64,000 bases of DNA from a bacterium D16-76 (GCA_009917445.1 QZEE01000005.1:62001-126000); one strand, 5' to 3'; shown: positions 51,961-60,233, counted from the first letter of the stretch. Made by a program: numbers and translations. The notes: generated by a model not told the origin, from the sequence alone.

Positions 51961-52026
51961 CTTAACGCCGCCTCCCTTTTGGGTATATAGTTTCTCCTAT
52001 AAAATAAGGCCCTTCTAACCCATATC

Positions 52027-52055
52027 ATTGTACTGTGCCCGTTGGGCAAAGTCAA
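52027..52055 (-). promoter_or_regulatory. Promoter of the sdpI-thrE-rluA run
   Basis: Minus-strand TTGACT (52050-52055) and TACAAT (52027-52032) with a 17-base spacer. Confidence 0.83.
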
Positions 52056-52065
52056 GAATTTTTGG

Positions 52066-52113
52066 GAAAAAACAGGGCCCCCGGCCATCACCGGCGCGGG
52101 GGTGGCTGGGGGC
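52066..52113 (-). terminator. Terminator of the 2-hydroxyacid dehydrogenase gene
   Basis: GCCCCCAGCC pairs with GGCCGGGGGC (one mismatch) on the minus strand, followed by CCTG and TTTTTT, 25-70 bases past the stop. Confidence 0.72.
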
Positions 52114-52137
52114 TTTCTGCGGCAGGGGCGGCCGCGG

Positions 52138-53082
52138 TTATTTTATCAGGTTGACCGGGCTGCCTTCCAGCCAGGCGTACAGGTTCTGGAAGACGATCTC
52201 CGCCCGCTGCTCCATGGACTCTGCCGAGGCAAAAGCAATGTGGGGCGTGGCGATAGTGTTGGGGGTGTGCAGCAGGGGGTGGTCTGTGGGCAGGGGGGGC
52301 TCGGCCTCGAACACGTCGCAGGCGGCCCCGGCAATGGCGCCTTGGGTAAGGGCGTCTGCCAGGGCGGGGGTGTCTACTACGCCGCCCCGGGCGGTGTTGA
52401 GGAGGAGGGCCGTCTTTTTCATGCGGGCCAGCTCTTCGCGGCCGATTAAGCCCTTGGTCTCCGGGGTCAGCGGGCAATGGAGGGACACGATGTCCGACTG
52501 CTCTAAAAGCTCGGCCAGGGGTACCTGCCGGTCAATGGCAGGGTCCTGCACGGCGCTACGGTTATAGGCCAGCACGGTGCAGCCAAAGGCCTTGCACAAG
52601 GCCGCCGTGCGCCTGCCAATGGCCCCGGCCCCTACGATGCCCACGGTCTTGCCGGAAAGGAGGTTGCCTACAAGGCCGTCCTTTGTGCCGCCCTGGCGGC
52701 AGCGCTGCTGGGTGGCGTCTACCTTGCGGAGAAGCTGGATCATCAGGCCTATGCACAGCTCGGCCACGGCCTGGGTGGCGTATCCGGAGGCGTTGCTTAC
52801 CTGGATGCCCCGCTTTTTCGCGGCCTCCATAGGGATGTGGTCTACGCCCGTAAAGGCTACGTCAATGTATTTCAGCGCCGGGGCCTGCTCCACTACGGAA
52901 AGGTCCAGGGGCATGTTGGCCAGCATCACCACGTCCGCGTCCCGGCTGCGGTCCAGCTGGACGGCTGGGGAGGCGTCTTTTTCATAGGCGGTAAAGGTGT
53001 GGCCCATGGCCGCCAGCCTTTGGGCGTGCTTTTCGATCACCTGGGGCGGTACGCCCAGGCCCTCTAACAGTACGATTTTCAT
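52138..53082 (-). CDS. D-isomer-specific 2-hydroxyacid dehydrogenase
   Basis: A 314-residue NAD(P)-dependent reductase. The nucleotide fold has GKTVGIVGAGAIGRRTAAL; catalytic Arg lies in NTARGGVVDTPAL, Glu in DVFEAEPPLP and His in TPHIAFASAE. Domain order and length match glycerate/hydroxypyruvate and lactate dehydrogenases; the substrate is uncertain. CAAGGAGGACACC precedes the ATG. It follows the GH130 gene, perhaps on one transcript, with a hairpin between them. Confidence 0.93.
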   Translation of the reverse strand: MKIVLLEGLGVPPQVIEKHAQRLAAMGHTFTAYEKDASPAVQLDRSRDADVVMLANMPLDLSVVEQAPALKYIDVAFTGVDHIPMEAAKKRGIQVSNASGYATQAVAELCIGLMIQLLRKVDATQQRCRQGGTKDGLVGNLLSGKTVGIVGAGAIGRRTAALCKAFGCTVLAYNRSAVQDPAIDRQVPLAELLEQSDIVSLHCPLTPETKGLIGREELARMKKTALLLNTARGGVVDTPALADALTQGAIAGAACDVFEAEPPLPTDHPLLHTPNTIATPHIAFASAESMEQRAEIVFQNLYAWLEGSPVNLIK

Positions 53083-53111
53083 GGTGTCCTCCTTGTTTCT
53101 TTTCCCTATGG

Positions 53112-53142
53112 CAAGGCCCGAAGGGGGCGCCTCCGGGCCTTG
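53112..53142. other. Hairpin between GH130 and dehydrogenase genes
   Basis: Perfect 9-bp arms CAAGGCCCG and CGGGCCTTG. The T run lies on the plus side only, so for the minus-strand genes it is more likely a processing or stability hairpin than a full terminator. Confidence 0.6.
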
Positions 53143-53149
53143 GGTTTTC

Positions 53150-54151
53150 TTATTTGTTCTCCTGGTCGCCTACGTCCATGGGGTATTGGCGCATATAAGA
53201 GAGCAGCTCGTCCACGGTGGTAAAGGCAAGGCCGGTTACGGTGTCGGCCGCGCCGTAGTAGATGGTGATGCGCCCGGTCTCGGGGTCTGTAAGGGTGGCG
53301 CAGGGGAAGGTCACGTTGGGCACGTCGCCGGTGAGCTCGTAGTCCACCTCGGGCCCAAACACGTAGAAATTGCCCCGCTCTTTTACGATCCACGGCCGGT
53401 CAAGGTCCAAAAGGGCCGTGCCGAAACGGTACACAAAGCCGTTGCAGGAATTGAGCACACCGTGGTAGATCATCAGCCAGCCTTCGTCGGTCTCAATGGG
53501 GGTGGGGCCGGGGCCTACCTTTTTGGACTGCCAGCCCCCCGCCGTGCCGAACAGGAACCGGTGCTTGCCCCAGTAGCACAGGTCGGGGCTTTCGCTGTAG
53601 AAGATGTCCCCAAAGGGCGTGTGGCCGGTATCGCTTGGGCGGCTGACCATAGCGAAGTTGCCGCCGATTTTCCGGGGGAACAGCACCCCGTTGCGGTTGT
53701 AGGGCAAAAAGGCGTTTTCCAGCTGGTAGAAGGTTTTAAAGTCAAAGGTGTAGCCCAGGCCGATGGTGGGGCCGTGGTAGCCGTTGCACCAGGTAATATA
53801 GTACCGGTCCTCAATAAAGCACACCCGGGGGTCATAGCGGTATTCTTTGCGCACCACGTCCTTTTCGCCCTCAAAGACAATGGGCTCGTGGTTGATCTCC
53901 CAATGGATGCCGTCCTTGGAGAACCCGGCAAAGATGTCCATTTCCACGCCCCGGTTGTCGCAGCGGAACACGCCGGCGTAGGCGTCGCCAAAGACCACCA
54001 CCGCCGAATTGAAGACGCTGTTGGAGGTGGGGATGGCGTCCCGCGGGATGATGGGGTTTTGGTCGTAGCGCCACACGGGCTTTTGGTACCCGGCGGGTTT
54101 ATCTTGCCAGGGCATGTTGGGCAGGGCGGGCCTGCCGATGATCTTGGCCAT
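53150..54151 (-). CDS. GH130-family glycoside phosphorylase-like protein
   Basis: A 333-residue five-bladed beta-propeller enzyme. [21 protein letters not shown], the [15 protein letters not shown] stretch with the catalytic Asp, and [18 protein letters not shown] are the GH130 signatures. GH130 enzymes phosphorolyse beta-mannosidic linkages (mannosyl-glucose or manno-oligosaccharides, also N-glycan mannose). The subfamily cannot be set by eye. AAAGGAGC precedes the ATG and a good promoter lies upstream. Confidence 0.92.
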   Translation of the reverse strand: MAKIIGRPALPNMPWQDKPAGYQKPVWRYDQNPIIPRDAIPTSNSVFNSAVVVFGDAYAGVFRCDNRGVEMDIFAGFSKDGIHWEINHEPIVFEGEKDVVRKEYRYDPRVCFIEDRYYITWCNGYHGPTIGLGYTFDFKTFYQLENAFLPYNRNGVLFPRKIGGNFAMVSRPSDTGHTPFGDIFYSESPDLCYWGKHRFLFGTAGGWQSKKVGPGPTPIETDEGWLMIYHGVLNSCNGFVYRFGTALLDLDRPWIVKERGNFYVFGPEVDYELTGDVPNVTFPCATLTDPETGRITIYYGAADTVTGLAFTTVDELLSYMRQYPMDVGDQENK

Positions 54152-54191
54152 GAGGTTTGCTCCTTTCTACAATACAAATTTCCTCCCTTGT

Positions 54192-54220
54192 ATTATAGCC
54201 CGCGCGGGGGCAAAAAGCAA
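54192..54220 (-). promoter_or_regulatory. GH130 gene promoter
   Basis: Minus-strand TTGCTT (54215-54220) and TATAAT (54192-54197) with a 17-base spacer. Confidence 0.78.
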
Positions 54221-54266
54221 CTGTTTTCGGCGGGGCACGTCTTTTCTTTTTTTGGGGGGGATTAAG

Positions 54267-54512
54267 ACCTTGGGGCTTGTCTCGCCTGCCGGCTCGGTCG
54301 GTTCGCAGCTTGTAAACGTATTGCTGCGCAAAACGTTTTGCCACATGGCAGACGCTCACCCCCAAACCCCGGCTAACGCCTGTAGAGCCTCCGGCGCAAA
54401 GGTCGCGCCTGCGGCAAGACCGTGGGCTCTGCCCACCCCCGCTTAGGGCTTTGCCCTAAGAACCCACTTAAGGGTTTACACCCTTAAGAATCCCACGCTT
54501 CGCTTCTGGGGT
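54267..54512. repeat. Long intergenic repeat block (modules A, C and B)
   Basis: Starts GACCTTGGGGCTTGTCTCGC, then CTGCCGGCTCGGTCGGTTCG, TTGTAAACGTATTGCTGCGC, AAACGTTTTGCC and GGCAGACGCTCACCCCCAA. The hairpins AGGGC/GCCCT and CTTAAGGG/CCCTTAAG follow, and it ends with inverted module B (ATCCCACGCTTCGCTTC). About 60 bases are identical, inverted, to 56670-56735. Confidence 0.88.
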
Positions 54513-54514
54513 GG

Positions 54515-55333
54515 TTACAGGCAGTCTGCTAATTGGCCTAAGTCTGCGAAGACCAGGTCCGGCTTGGTTTCGCTTTCTGCTAACATTTCCGGCGTGGTTT
54601 CCCCGCTCATCACCAGAATCGAGGTCACCTCTGTCCCCGCCGCCACCGCTATATCGGTATAAAGCCGGTCCCCCACCACCGCCATTTCCTGAGGCTGGCA
54701 GCCCGTATGGGCAAGCATATACGAAAGCGTATGCCGGGAAGGCTTACCGAAAAACTCACACCCCACGCCGGTTGAAGCCTTTACCAGCGCCGCCATCGAG
54801 CCACAATCCGGGATAAACCCGCCTTCTACCGGGCAGTTGAGGTCTGGGTTTACCCCATAGATGGGCTTGCCAGCCCGCACCAGGCCACAGGCGGTAACAA
54901 GCTTTTCATAGGTCAAGGTCGTGTCAAACCCCAAAACTACATAGTCGGCATCCTCCTGCCGCTGTATACCCGCCCCGTCAAAGTCGGCGCAAAGGGCAGG
55001 CGTACCTACTACATAAGCGCTTTCGCCAGGGTGATGGGCCTGTAGCCAATCTAATAAGACACCGTTTGAAATCAGCATCTTTTCCGGCGGGATTTCTATA
55101 CCCATTCCCGCCAGCTTCTGCAAATAAGCCTCCCGGTTCCTCGAGCTGTTGTTGGTGAAAAAACAGAAATCCGCACCCTTAGCCCGCACCGTGCTTAAAA
55201 AGCGCTGGGTAAAGGGGAACAGCCTGTCCCCTAGATAAATGGTGCCATCCATATCCAGCACATACATTTTGATTTTTTGGAGCCTTGCGCGCCCTTCGTC
55301 CCCTGTGCTATACTGTACAAAATTGGCCCCCAT
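54515..55333 (-). CDS. HAD-IIA family phosphatase (NagD-like)
   Basis: A 272-residue hydrolase. The nucleophile motif is VLDMDGTIYLGD (about residue 26), then FFTNNSSRN (motif II), a C2 cap region with VVLGFDTTLTYEKL, GKPSRHTLSYML and motif IV VVGDRLYTDIAVAAG. NagD-type enzymes remove phosphate from nucleotides or sugar phosphates, for instance p-nitrophenyl phosphate in tests. ATG 55333 has AGGAGGGCCAGG. Confidence 0.92.
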   Translation of the reverse strand: MGANFVQYSTGDEGRARLQKIKMYVLDMDGTIYLGDRLFPFTQRFLSTVRAKGADFCFFTNNSSRNREAYLQKLAGMGIEIPPEKMLISNGVLLDWLQAHHPGESAYVVGTPALCADFDGAGIQRQEDADYVVLGFDTTLTYEKLVTACGLVRAGKPIYGVNPDLNCPVEGGFIPDCGSMAALVKASTGVGCEFFGKPSRHTLSYMLAHTGCQPQEMAVVGDRLYTDIAVAAGTEVTSILVMSGETTPEMLAESETKPDLVFADLGQLADCL

Positions 55334-55367
55334 ATCCTGGCCCTCCTGATGATGATTCGGTAGGGCC

Positions 55368-55396
55368 ATTCTATCACGGGGGCGCGGATTTTGCAA
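55368..55396 (-). promoter_or_regulatory. Promoter of the HAD-IIA gene
   Basis: Minus-strand TTGCAA (55391-55396) and TAGAAT (55368-55373) with a 17-base spacer. Its -35 lies right next to the ribosome-binding site of the divergent GrpB gene. Confidence 0.7.
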
Positions 55397-55410
55397 CAGG
55401 AGGGCCGGAA

Positions 55411-55980
55411 ATGCCGAAAAAATTATCCGAAATGACCCTGGAGGAGCTTTGGCAGCTCTTCCCTGTCACCTTGACCGGGCACAAAGAAGAGTGGGGCCAG
55501 TGGTATGCCCAGGAAGCCGCCGCCCTTACCCCGTTGCTGCCCGGGTGCAGGCTGCACCACATTGGCAGCACCAGCATACCGGGCATATGGGCCAAGCCCA
55601 TTGTGGATATACTGGCCGAAGCGCCGGTGGGGACGAATCTGGGAGCTATACGGGATGTGCTGGTAAAAAACGGCTGGGTATGCATGGCCGGCGGGGAAAC
55701 GCGGCTCTCCTTTAACAAGGGCTACACACCCGAGGGCTTTGCCCAGCGGGTGTTCCATTTGCACCTGCGGTTTGCAGGAGACGCGGACGAGCTCCTCTTC
55801 CGGGACTACTTGCGGGCCCACCCGGAAATCGCTAAAGAATACGAGGCCCTAAAGCTCTCGCTGTGGAAGCCCTATGAGCACGACCGGGACGGGTATACGG
55901 CGGCGAAAACCCTTTTTGTGGAAAAGGTGACGGCAGCGGCTAGAGTCTGTTTTAAAACAGACTCTAGGGCTTCCAGTTGA
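55411..55980 (+). CDS. GrpB-family protein (nucleotidyltransferase fold)
   Basis: A 189-residue protein. HHIGSTSIPGIWAKPIVDIL is the GrpB signature; the Gly-Ser and Asp positions recall nucleotidyltransferases. VFHLHLRFAGDADELLFRDYL follows. The natural role of GrpB proteins is not established. AGGAGGGCCGG precedes ATG 55411. The last five codons fall in a perfect 26-bp palindrome and overlap the end of the convergent sigma-like gene by 17 bases. Confidence 0.88.
   Translation: MPKKLSEMTLEELWQLFPVTLTGHKEEWGQWYAQEAAALTPLLPGCRLHHIGSTSIPGIWAKPIVDILAEAPVGTNLGAIRDVLVKNGWVCMAGGETRLSFNKGYTPEGFAQRVFHLHLRFAGDADELLFRDYLRAHPEIAKEYEALKLSLWKPYEHDRDGYTAAKTLFVEKVTAAARVCFKTDSRASS
55941..55966. repeat. Perfect 26-bp palindrome over two convergent gene ends
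   Basis: Two half-sites TAGAGTCTGTTTT (the second inverted) meet without a loop. It could form a bidirectional terminator with its internal TTTT/AAAA. One half, AGAGTCTGTTTTAAAAC, recurs near 38050. Confidence 0.75.
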
Positions 55981-56263
55981 CGTAGGCCAGGACGCGGGCC
56001 AGACGCTTTTTCGATTTTTGCAGGTGGCGGCAGACCGTGGCCTTGCCGATGCCCAGCTGGCGGCCTACCTCTTCCATGGTTAGCCGCTGGAAATAGTAGA
56101 GGGTTACGCACTCTTGCTGGCGGGGGGTGAGCTCTTGGGCCACGGCTGCCTGCAAAAGCTTTTTGGGGACTTTGGCCAGTGGGGACGTGCCCCCCTCCCC
56201 CGGGCCTGGCTGGATTAGGGACAGCCCGCTTACTTGTTCCAGGGCAACCCGTTTTGCGCGCAT
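55964..56263 (-). CDS. Sigma-70 region 4-like HTH protein
   Basis: A 99-residue protein whose second half (LTPRQQECVTLYYFQRLTME, then EVGRQLGIGKATVCRHLQKS) is a sigma-factor region 4 or YlxM-like helix-turn-helix. No region 2 is present. It may be a transcription regulator or anti-termination-like small protein rather than a full sigma factor. ATG 56263 has AGGAGGTGCC. Its promoter is at 56300-56328. Confidence 0.8.
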   Translation of the reverse strand: MRAKRVALEQVSGLSLIQPGPGEGGTSPLAKVPKKLLQAAVAQELTPRQQECVTLYYFQRLTMEEVGRQLGIGKATVCRHLQKSKKRLARVLAYVNWKP

Positions 56264-56299
56264 AGCGGCACCTCCTGTTCGAACGGATGTTTCTATTTT

Positions 56300-56328
56300 A
56301 GTATAGCATGTTTGGGGAGAATCCGCAA
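56300..56328 (-). promoter_or_regulatory. Promoter of the region 4-like gene
   Basis: Minus-strand TTGCGG (56323-56328) and TATACT (56300-56305) with a 17-base spacer. Confidence 0.75.
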
Positions 56329-56559
56329 GAGGTCCAGGAACAAAATTTCGCTTTTGGAGATGGGGCTTTGTTATTGTACGTTGGAAAAAGGGAAACGTAT
56401 TCGATGTTAAGAAGGGGCTGCGGTTGGGGGGCAAATAATATGGGCGGTTAGGATTGGGGTGGCGTACAGGGCTGGCGCGGTTAGCGCCCTATTATAATAA
56501 GCGGCCTTACGCATTGCTTTTAGGGGGGCCTGAGTAGAGAGTCTTTCCTCAAAAAATGC
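56329..56559. other. Non-coding spacer
   Basis: No supported gene. A small GGCGC/GCGCC hairpin lies near 56476 within an AT-rich stretch. Confidence 0.5.
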
Positions 56560-56763
56560 AAAAAGCACCCACATGGGGTACCGGGCTAAAAGCGCCGTGG
56601 TACAAACACACGTGGGTGCGATTGGTTTTAGGGTCAAGCCCTTTTTTCAAAAGGGCTTGTGGGGGTTGGGGGTGAGCGTCTGCCATGTGGCAAAACGTTT
56701 TGCGCAGCAATACGTTTACAAGCTGCGATCCGACCGAGCCGGGAGGCGGGACCGCCCCAAGGT
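56560..56763. repeat. Intergenic repeat block (inverted modules D and A)
   Basis: AAAAAGCACCCACATGGGGT, GGTACCGGGCTAAAAGCGCC and CACGTGGGTGC are the reverse of the 6620-6725 module. Then GCCCTTTTTTCAAAAGGGC and an inverted module A from about 56660. It ends exactly at the stop codon of the isomerase gene. Confidence 0.87.
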
Positions 56764-57584
56764 CACCAGCCCAGGGATTTGAGATACTGGCGGCTCATGG
56801 TGATAGCTTCCATGGGGGTGCGGCCGTTAGACTGGTCTTGCTCGACAACGACCCAGCTGGCGCCTGCTTCTAGGCTGGCTTCCAGGATGGAGGGGAAGTC
56901 CTGCATGCCGCTGCCTACGGGGCGGAACTCGAAGAAGCCGTGGCTTTCCTGCTCTTCTACGTCGGTGCCGATGAGCTGGTACATGTTGGCGGGCTTGCCC
57001 TCTTTGTAGAAGTCCTTGAGATGGACCACCGGCGCGCGGCCTGTGTACTTTTTAATATAAGCCGCAGGGTTCTCGCCGGCTACGTTTACCCAGCAGGTGT
57101 CGATCTCGGTCTGCAGGATGTCGGCGGGGATGGTCTCGTAAATGTAGTCCAGGGCGTAGCGGCCGTCGGGCATCTTGATAAACTCAAAATCGTGGTTGTG
57201 GTACAGGGTCTGGATGCCGTGGGCTTTGCAGGCCTTGCCGATCTCTTCAAAAAGCTTTACGTTGCCTTCAAACTTGGGGGTGCCGGGGCGGTCTTCTTCC
57301 ATCAGGTAGGGGATGGCGATGTATTTTACGCCAATCTCTACATACTTCTGGATGGTGCCTTCCATGTCGGCCACCAGCTCCTGGAAGGGGACGTGGGCGG
57401 AAACAGCCTGGAGGCCCGCGGCTTCGATGGCGGCCTTGATCTCGGCGGGCTCTTTGCCGTAAAGGCCGGCCAGCTCTACACCGTCGTAGCCGATCTCTTT
57501 AATCTTTTTCATGGTACCGGCAAAGTCTTTCTCGGCGTCATCACGGACGGAATAGACCTGCACGGCAACGGGTAAGGTTTTCAT
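56763..57584 (-). CDS. Sugar phosphate isomerase/epimerase-like TIM barrel protein
   Basis: A 273-residue AP-endonuclease-2-type TIM barrel. PVAVQVYSVRDDAEKDF, IGYDGVELAGLYG, QTLYHNHDFEFIK and the metal-site pair TEIDTCWVNVAGENP and PVVHLKDFYKEGK are conserved. Members include xylose isomerase-like and inosose-type enzymes; no substrate can be named. AAAGGATG precedes the ATG. It follows the MurT/GatD-like pair and may be its third gene. Confidence 0.9.
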   Translation of the reverse strand: MKTLPVAVQVYSVRDDAEKDFAGTMKKIKEIGYDGVELAGLYGKEPAEIKAAIEAAGLQAVSAHVPFQELVADMEGTIQKYVEIGVKYIAIPYLMEEDRPGTPKFEGNVKLFEEIGKACKAHGIQTLYHNHDFEFIKMPDGRYALDYIYETIPADILQTEIDTCWVNVAGENPAAYIKKYTGRAPVVHLKDFYKEGKPANMYQLIGTDVEEQESHGFFEFRPVGSGMQDFPSILEASLEAGASWVVVEQDQSNGRTPMEAITMSRQYLKSLGW

Positions 57585-57614
57585 GGGGATACATCCTTTC
57601 TTTTCCAGCGCGGG

Positions 57615-58406
57615 TCAACCCCGGCGCAGCTTTGACTTTAGGATATTATACCAGGATTTGGGGGAAAAATCAATCTTCAACTGGTTCGTATCCCCTTCTT
57701 TTTCCATGCGCACCGCCGGGTCCTTAAACTCTTTCAGGCGCTGGGCGTAGGCCCGCTTCACGGCGTCTTCATAGGCCAGGGGGGCGTCTTTGGCGCCCAT
57801 GCTGTCCAGCAGCCAGCGGGTAAAGGGCGGGTTCATCACCAGCAGGGGGCCGATAAGGTAGGTGCCGATAAAATTGTTCTGGCGTATGCCCTCCAGGGGG
57901 GTATCACGGTTAAGGCCTATGCCACGCTGCGCTTTGGCAAAATAGTTTTGGGAGTTGTCACCGTAAGCCATGGTGAACTGGGATTTGCAGCCTAAAACCT
58001 CCATGCCCTGGAAGCCCCCCAGGAAATTGGAGTTGTGGCGGTGGAGGTAGTTGCGCTTGGCGGTAAGGCTGAACAGGCCCAGGCCGGGGATTTTCCGGCC
58101 GTTGTCCTCGATTTCTTGAAAAAGGGTCTCCACGGCGTTGCCGGTGAAGAGGAAATGGGCGCCGCCGGCTATGAGCCCGGCCAGCTGCTCTTTATAGGGC
58201 ATAAGGCGCTGGATGGCTTTCTCCTGGGCGGGCTCGGACATGGGGCCCATGTAGATCAGGTCTATGGGCTCTGTCAGGAACCGGGGGGCGCTGTTCATGG
58301 GGGTCTCGATAAATTCGGCTTGGGGCAGGCAGGCTTTCAGGTACAGGATGTTGCCCATGTCGCCGAAAAGGTTGGCGTATTCGGGGTATAAAATCTCGAT
58401 CTTCAT
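57615..58406 (-). CDS. GatD-like glutamine amidotransferase without the catalytic Cys and His
   Basis: A 263-residue class I amidotransferase-like protein encoded next to a MurT-like Mur ligase. In lipid II isoglutaminyl synthase GatD supplies ammonia from glutamine. Here the expected nucleophile position reads FLFTGNAVE, with Thr88 in place of Cys, and the expected YLHGPLL motif reads TYLIGPLL, with Ile185 in place of His. Spacing between the two sites (97 residues) fits the active family, so the alignment is probably right. The rest (DLIYMGPMSEPAQEKA, IGTYL) is well kept. It would need free ammonia or another role. It starts two bases after the murT stop. Confidence 0.85.
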   Translation of the reverse strand: MKIEILYPEYANLFGDMGNILYLKACLPQAEFIETPMNSAPRFLTEPIDLIYMGPMSEPAQEKAIQRLMPYKEQLAGLIAGGAHFLFTGNAVETLFQEIEDNGRKIPGLGLFSLTAKRNYLHRHNSNFLGGFQGMEVLGCKSQFTMAYGDNSQNYFAKAQRGIGLNRDTPLEGIRQNNFIGTYLIGPLLVMNPPFTRWLLDSMGAKDAPLAYEDAVKRAYAQRLKEFKDPAVRMEKEGDTNQLKIDFSPKSWYNILKSKLRRG

Positions 58407-58407
58407 G

Positions 58408-59787
58408 TTAGCAGGCCTCCTTCCCGTTTATGCGCTTCACAAGCTCGTCCCGGGCCCGGCGGGCGTCCGGCACGGTAAACACGGCGTGGAGGATATAGAC
58501 CTTGTCCACGTTGTCCAGGTCCACCAGGGCGGCGGCTTCCTCGGGCTGGGGGGCGGCGTGGACCCGGGAGGGCTCCATGCCCGCCAGGAGGGCCCGGACC
58601 TGGTAGTCGTAGCACCGGTTGCCCGTGGGGATCAGCTGCTTGACGCAATCGTTCCGGAGGAATTCATAGTCCACCTCGTAAAGCCAGCCGATGTTCTCGG
58701 AGGAATGGGCCTGGTCGTGGCTGTCGTAATTTAGCAGGATGATGGCTGCCCGGCCCCCCTGGCGGGTGATGAAGTCAAACACCCGGGAGCTGGCAATGGG
58801 GCTTTGGCCTTTTGCCAGGCAGAAAATGACCTCCTTATCCCCCACCTTTTCCACGTCGTAGCGGGAACGGGCCAGCTGTGCCCCCTGCAGCGCGCCGGCC
58901 ACCTGCTGGTAAGACAGGCCCCGGTCCCGCAGGAAGGCTACGGCGGTAACGGTGTTGTACAGGTCGGTAATGTTGGCGCCGGGCAGGCGGTAGGCTTCTT
59001 CCCCATGCGGGGTCCGCAGGGTGAATTCCATGGCGTCCATATCCACGGCGGTGCAGTCGTATGCAATGGGATGGGTGCCCCAGCCGCACTGGGGGCAATG
59101 GGCCCGGCCGATATGGTTGTAGCGGAGGAAATCGTAGGAAAGGGGGGTGTCGCACTCTGGGCAGCAGACAATATCCCGCACCAGGTTGGGCCGGGATCCG
59201 CTGTCCCGGGGCAGCTGGCTTATGCCAAAACACACCCGCTGGCTGCCGGGGGCCAGGTGGCTGGCAATCAGGTCGTCGCCGTTTACCACCAGCTTGGCGC
59301 CTTGCCACAGGTTCTCGTTGATGAGCTTTACAATGAAATCCACGTTGGCGTTGCGGTCCAGGGCGTCCCGGCAGAGGTTGGTGCACAGGAAGGTGCTGGG
59401 CTTGATGTAGGGCAGGATCAGGGGGGCGGAACGCTCGTCAAACTCAAAGATGGCCAGGTCGTGCTTGGGGCGGCCGAAAAAGGTGCTGCCCGCAATCAGG
59501 GTAGAGGCAAGACCCGTGTTGACATTGGCCCCGCCCCGGTTGCACAGGTAGTCTACACCGTTTGCCGTCAGGATGTCTTCGATCAGGTTGGCCACGGTGG
59601 TTTTGCCGTTGGTGCCGGCCACCAGCACCACTTCTTTGGGCAGGGGCATGCGGCCCAGGAAATCCGGGCACAGGATGATGGCCCAGGAGCCCGGCATGGA
59701 GGTGCCCTTGCGGCCGATGAGCTTTAGGACAAGGGCTGTGCATTTGGCAAAGAAAAGGGCAAAATAAAAGCGGAAGTTGCGCTTCAA
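58408..59787 (-). CDS. MurT-like Mur ligase family protein
   Basis: A 459-residue ATP-dependent ligase fold. Walker A is VLVAGTNGKTTVANLIEDIL. The MurT zinc ribbon is visible (CCPECDTPLSYD, later CPQCGW), as is NVDFIVKLINENLWQGAKLVVN and NITDLYNTVTAVAFL. In standard MurT a DxDFE motif near the end completes the glutaminase site; here it reads WLYEVDYEFL. Start is TTG 59787 (first codons KRNFRFYF), with AGGAGG 8 bases upstream. With the GatD-like gene it resembles the lipid II amidation pair. Confidence 0.87.
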   Translation of the reverse strand: MKRNFRFYFALFFAKCTALVLKLIGRKGTSMPGSWAIILCPDFLGRMPLPKEVVLVAGTNGKTTVANLIEDILTANGVDYLCNRGGANVNTGLASTLIAGSTFFGRPKHDLAIFEFDERSAPLILPYIKPSTFLCTNLCRDALDRNANVDFIVKLINENLWQGAKLVVNGDDLIASHLAPGSQRVCFGISQLPRDSGSRPNLVRDIVCCPECDTPLSYDFLRYNHIGRAHCPQCGWGTHPIAYDCTAVDMDAMEFTLRTPHGEEAYRLPGANITDLYNTVTAVAFLRDRGLSYQQVAGALQGAQLARSRYDVEKVGDKEVIFCLAKGQSPIASSRVFDFITRQGGRAAIILLNYDSHDQAHSSENIGWLYEVDYEFLRNDCVKQLIPTGNRCYDYQVRALLAGMEPSRVHAAPQPEEAAALVDLDNVDKVYILHAVFTVPDARRARDELVKRINGKEAC

Positions 59788-59821
59788 GGCGATAGCCTCC
59801 TTTTGTTTTCTACTGGAAAGT

Positions 59822-59850
59822 ATTGTACACGATTGCGGGGGCTTAGTCAA
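59822..59850 (-). promoter_or_regulatory. Promoter of the MurT/GatD-like unit
   Basis: Minus-strand TTGACT (59845-59850) and TACAAT (59822-59827) with a 17-base spacer. Confidence 0.83.
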
Positions 59851-60233
59851 GGATTTGCGGCGGGTGGGGAGACCCGGGGCGCTGTGCGCCCCGCGGGGGA
59901 AAGGGCGGGATCGGGGGGCTGGGCTTTCCGGGTACACTTTTTTAAGAAAAGAGAATATAGGATTCTTTTTTTCCGGCGCAGCCGCAAGGCTCTAAACTTT
60001 AGCGGGAACCCAGCTTTTCCGCAGGGTTCAGGAGTAAAAAAGCAGGTTGGATTTAAAATAATTATCAGAATGGTGAATATACTTCACCTATAACTTGAAA
60101 TATAAGAAAACTGCTGGCTTTTTCTTTGGGGATGGGCTATAATCTATTTCATTCCCAGACAAACAGCCATTGATTTAGCAAATAGGATGCGGGGCATACT
60201 TAAAGAAGTGCAAGCTGGAACAGTGGGGCCTGG
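59851..60233. other. Spacer with a palindromic site and a weak promoter-like TATAAT
   Basis: No gene is supported. A GGTGAA/TTCACC palindrome lies at 60072-60088, and a TATAAT at 60138-60143 has a poor -35. Both are upstream of the HTH gene. Confidence 0.5.
60072..60088. promoter_or_regulatory. Candidate operator palindrome
   Basis: GGTGAA-TATAC-TTCACC, a perfect inverted repeat of 6 bp arms, 50 bases upstream of a TATAAT, in front of an HTH regulator gene. Autoregulation is plausible but untested. Confidence 0.5.

Noticed and set aside
55964-56263. Full ECF sigma factor
   Set aside because: Only a region 4-like helix-turn-helix is encoded; region 2 is absent and the gene is too short.
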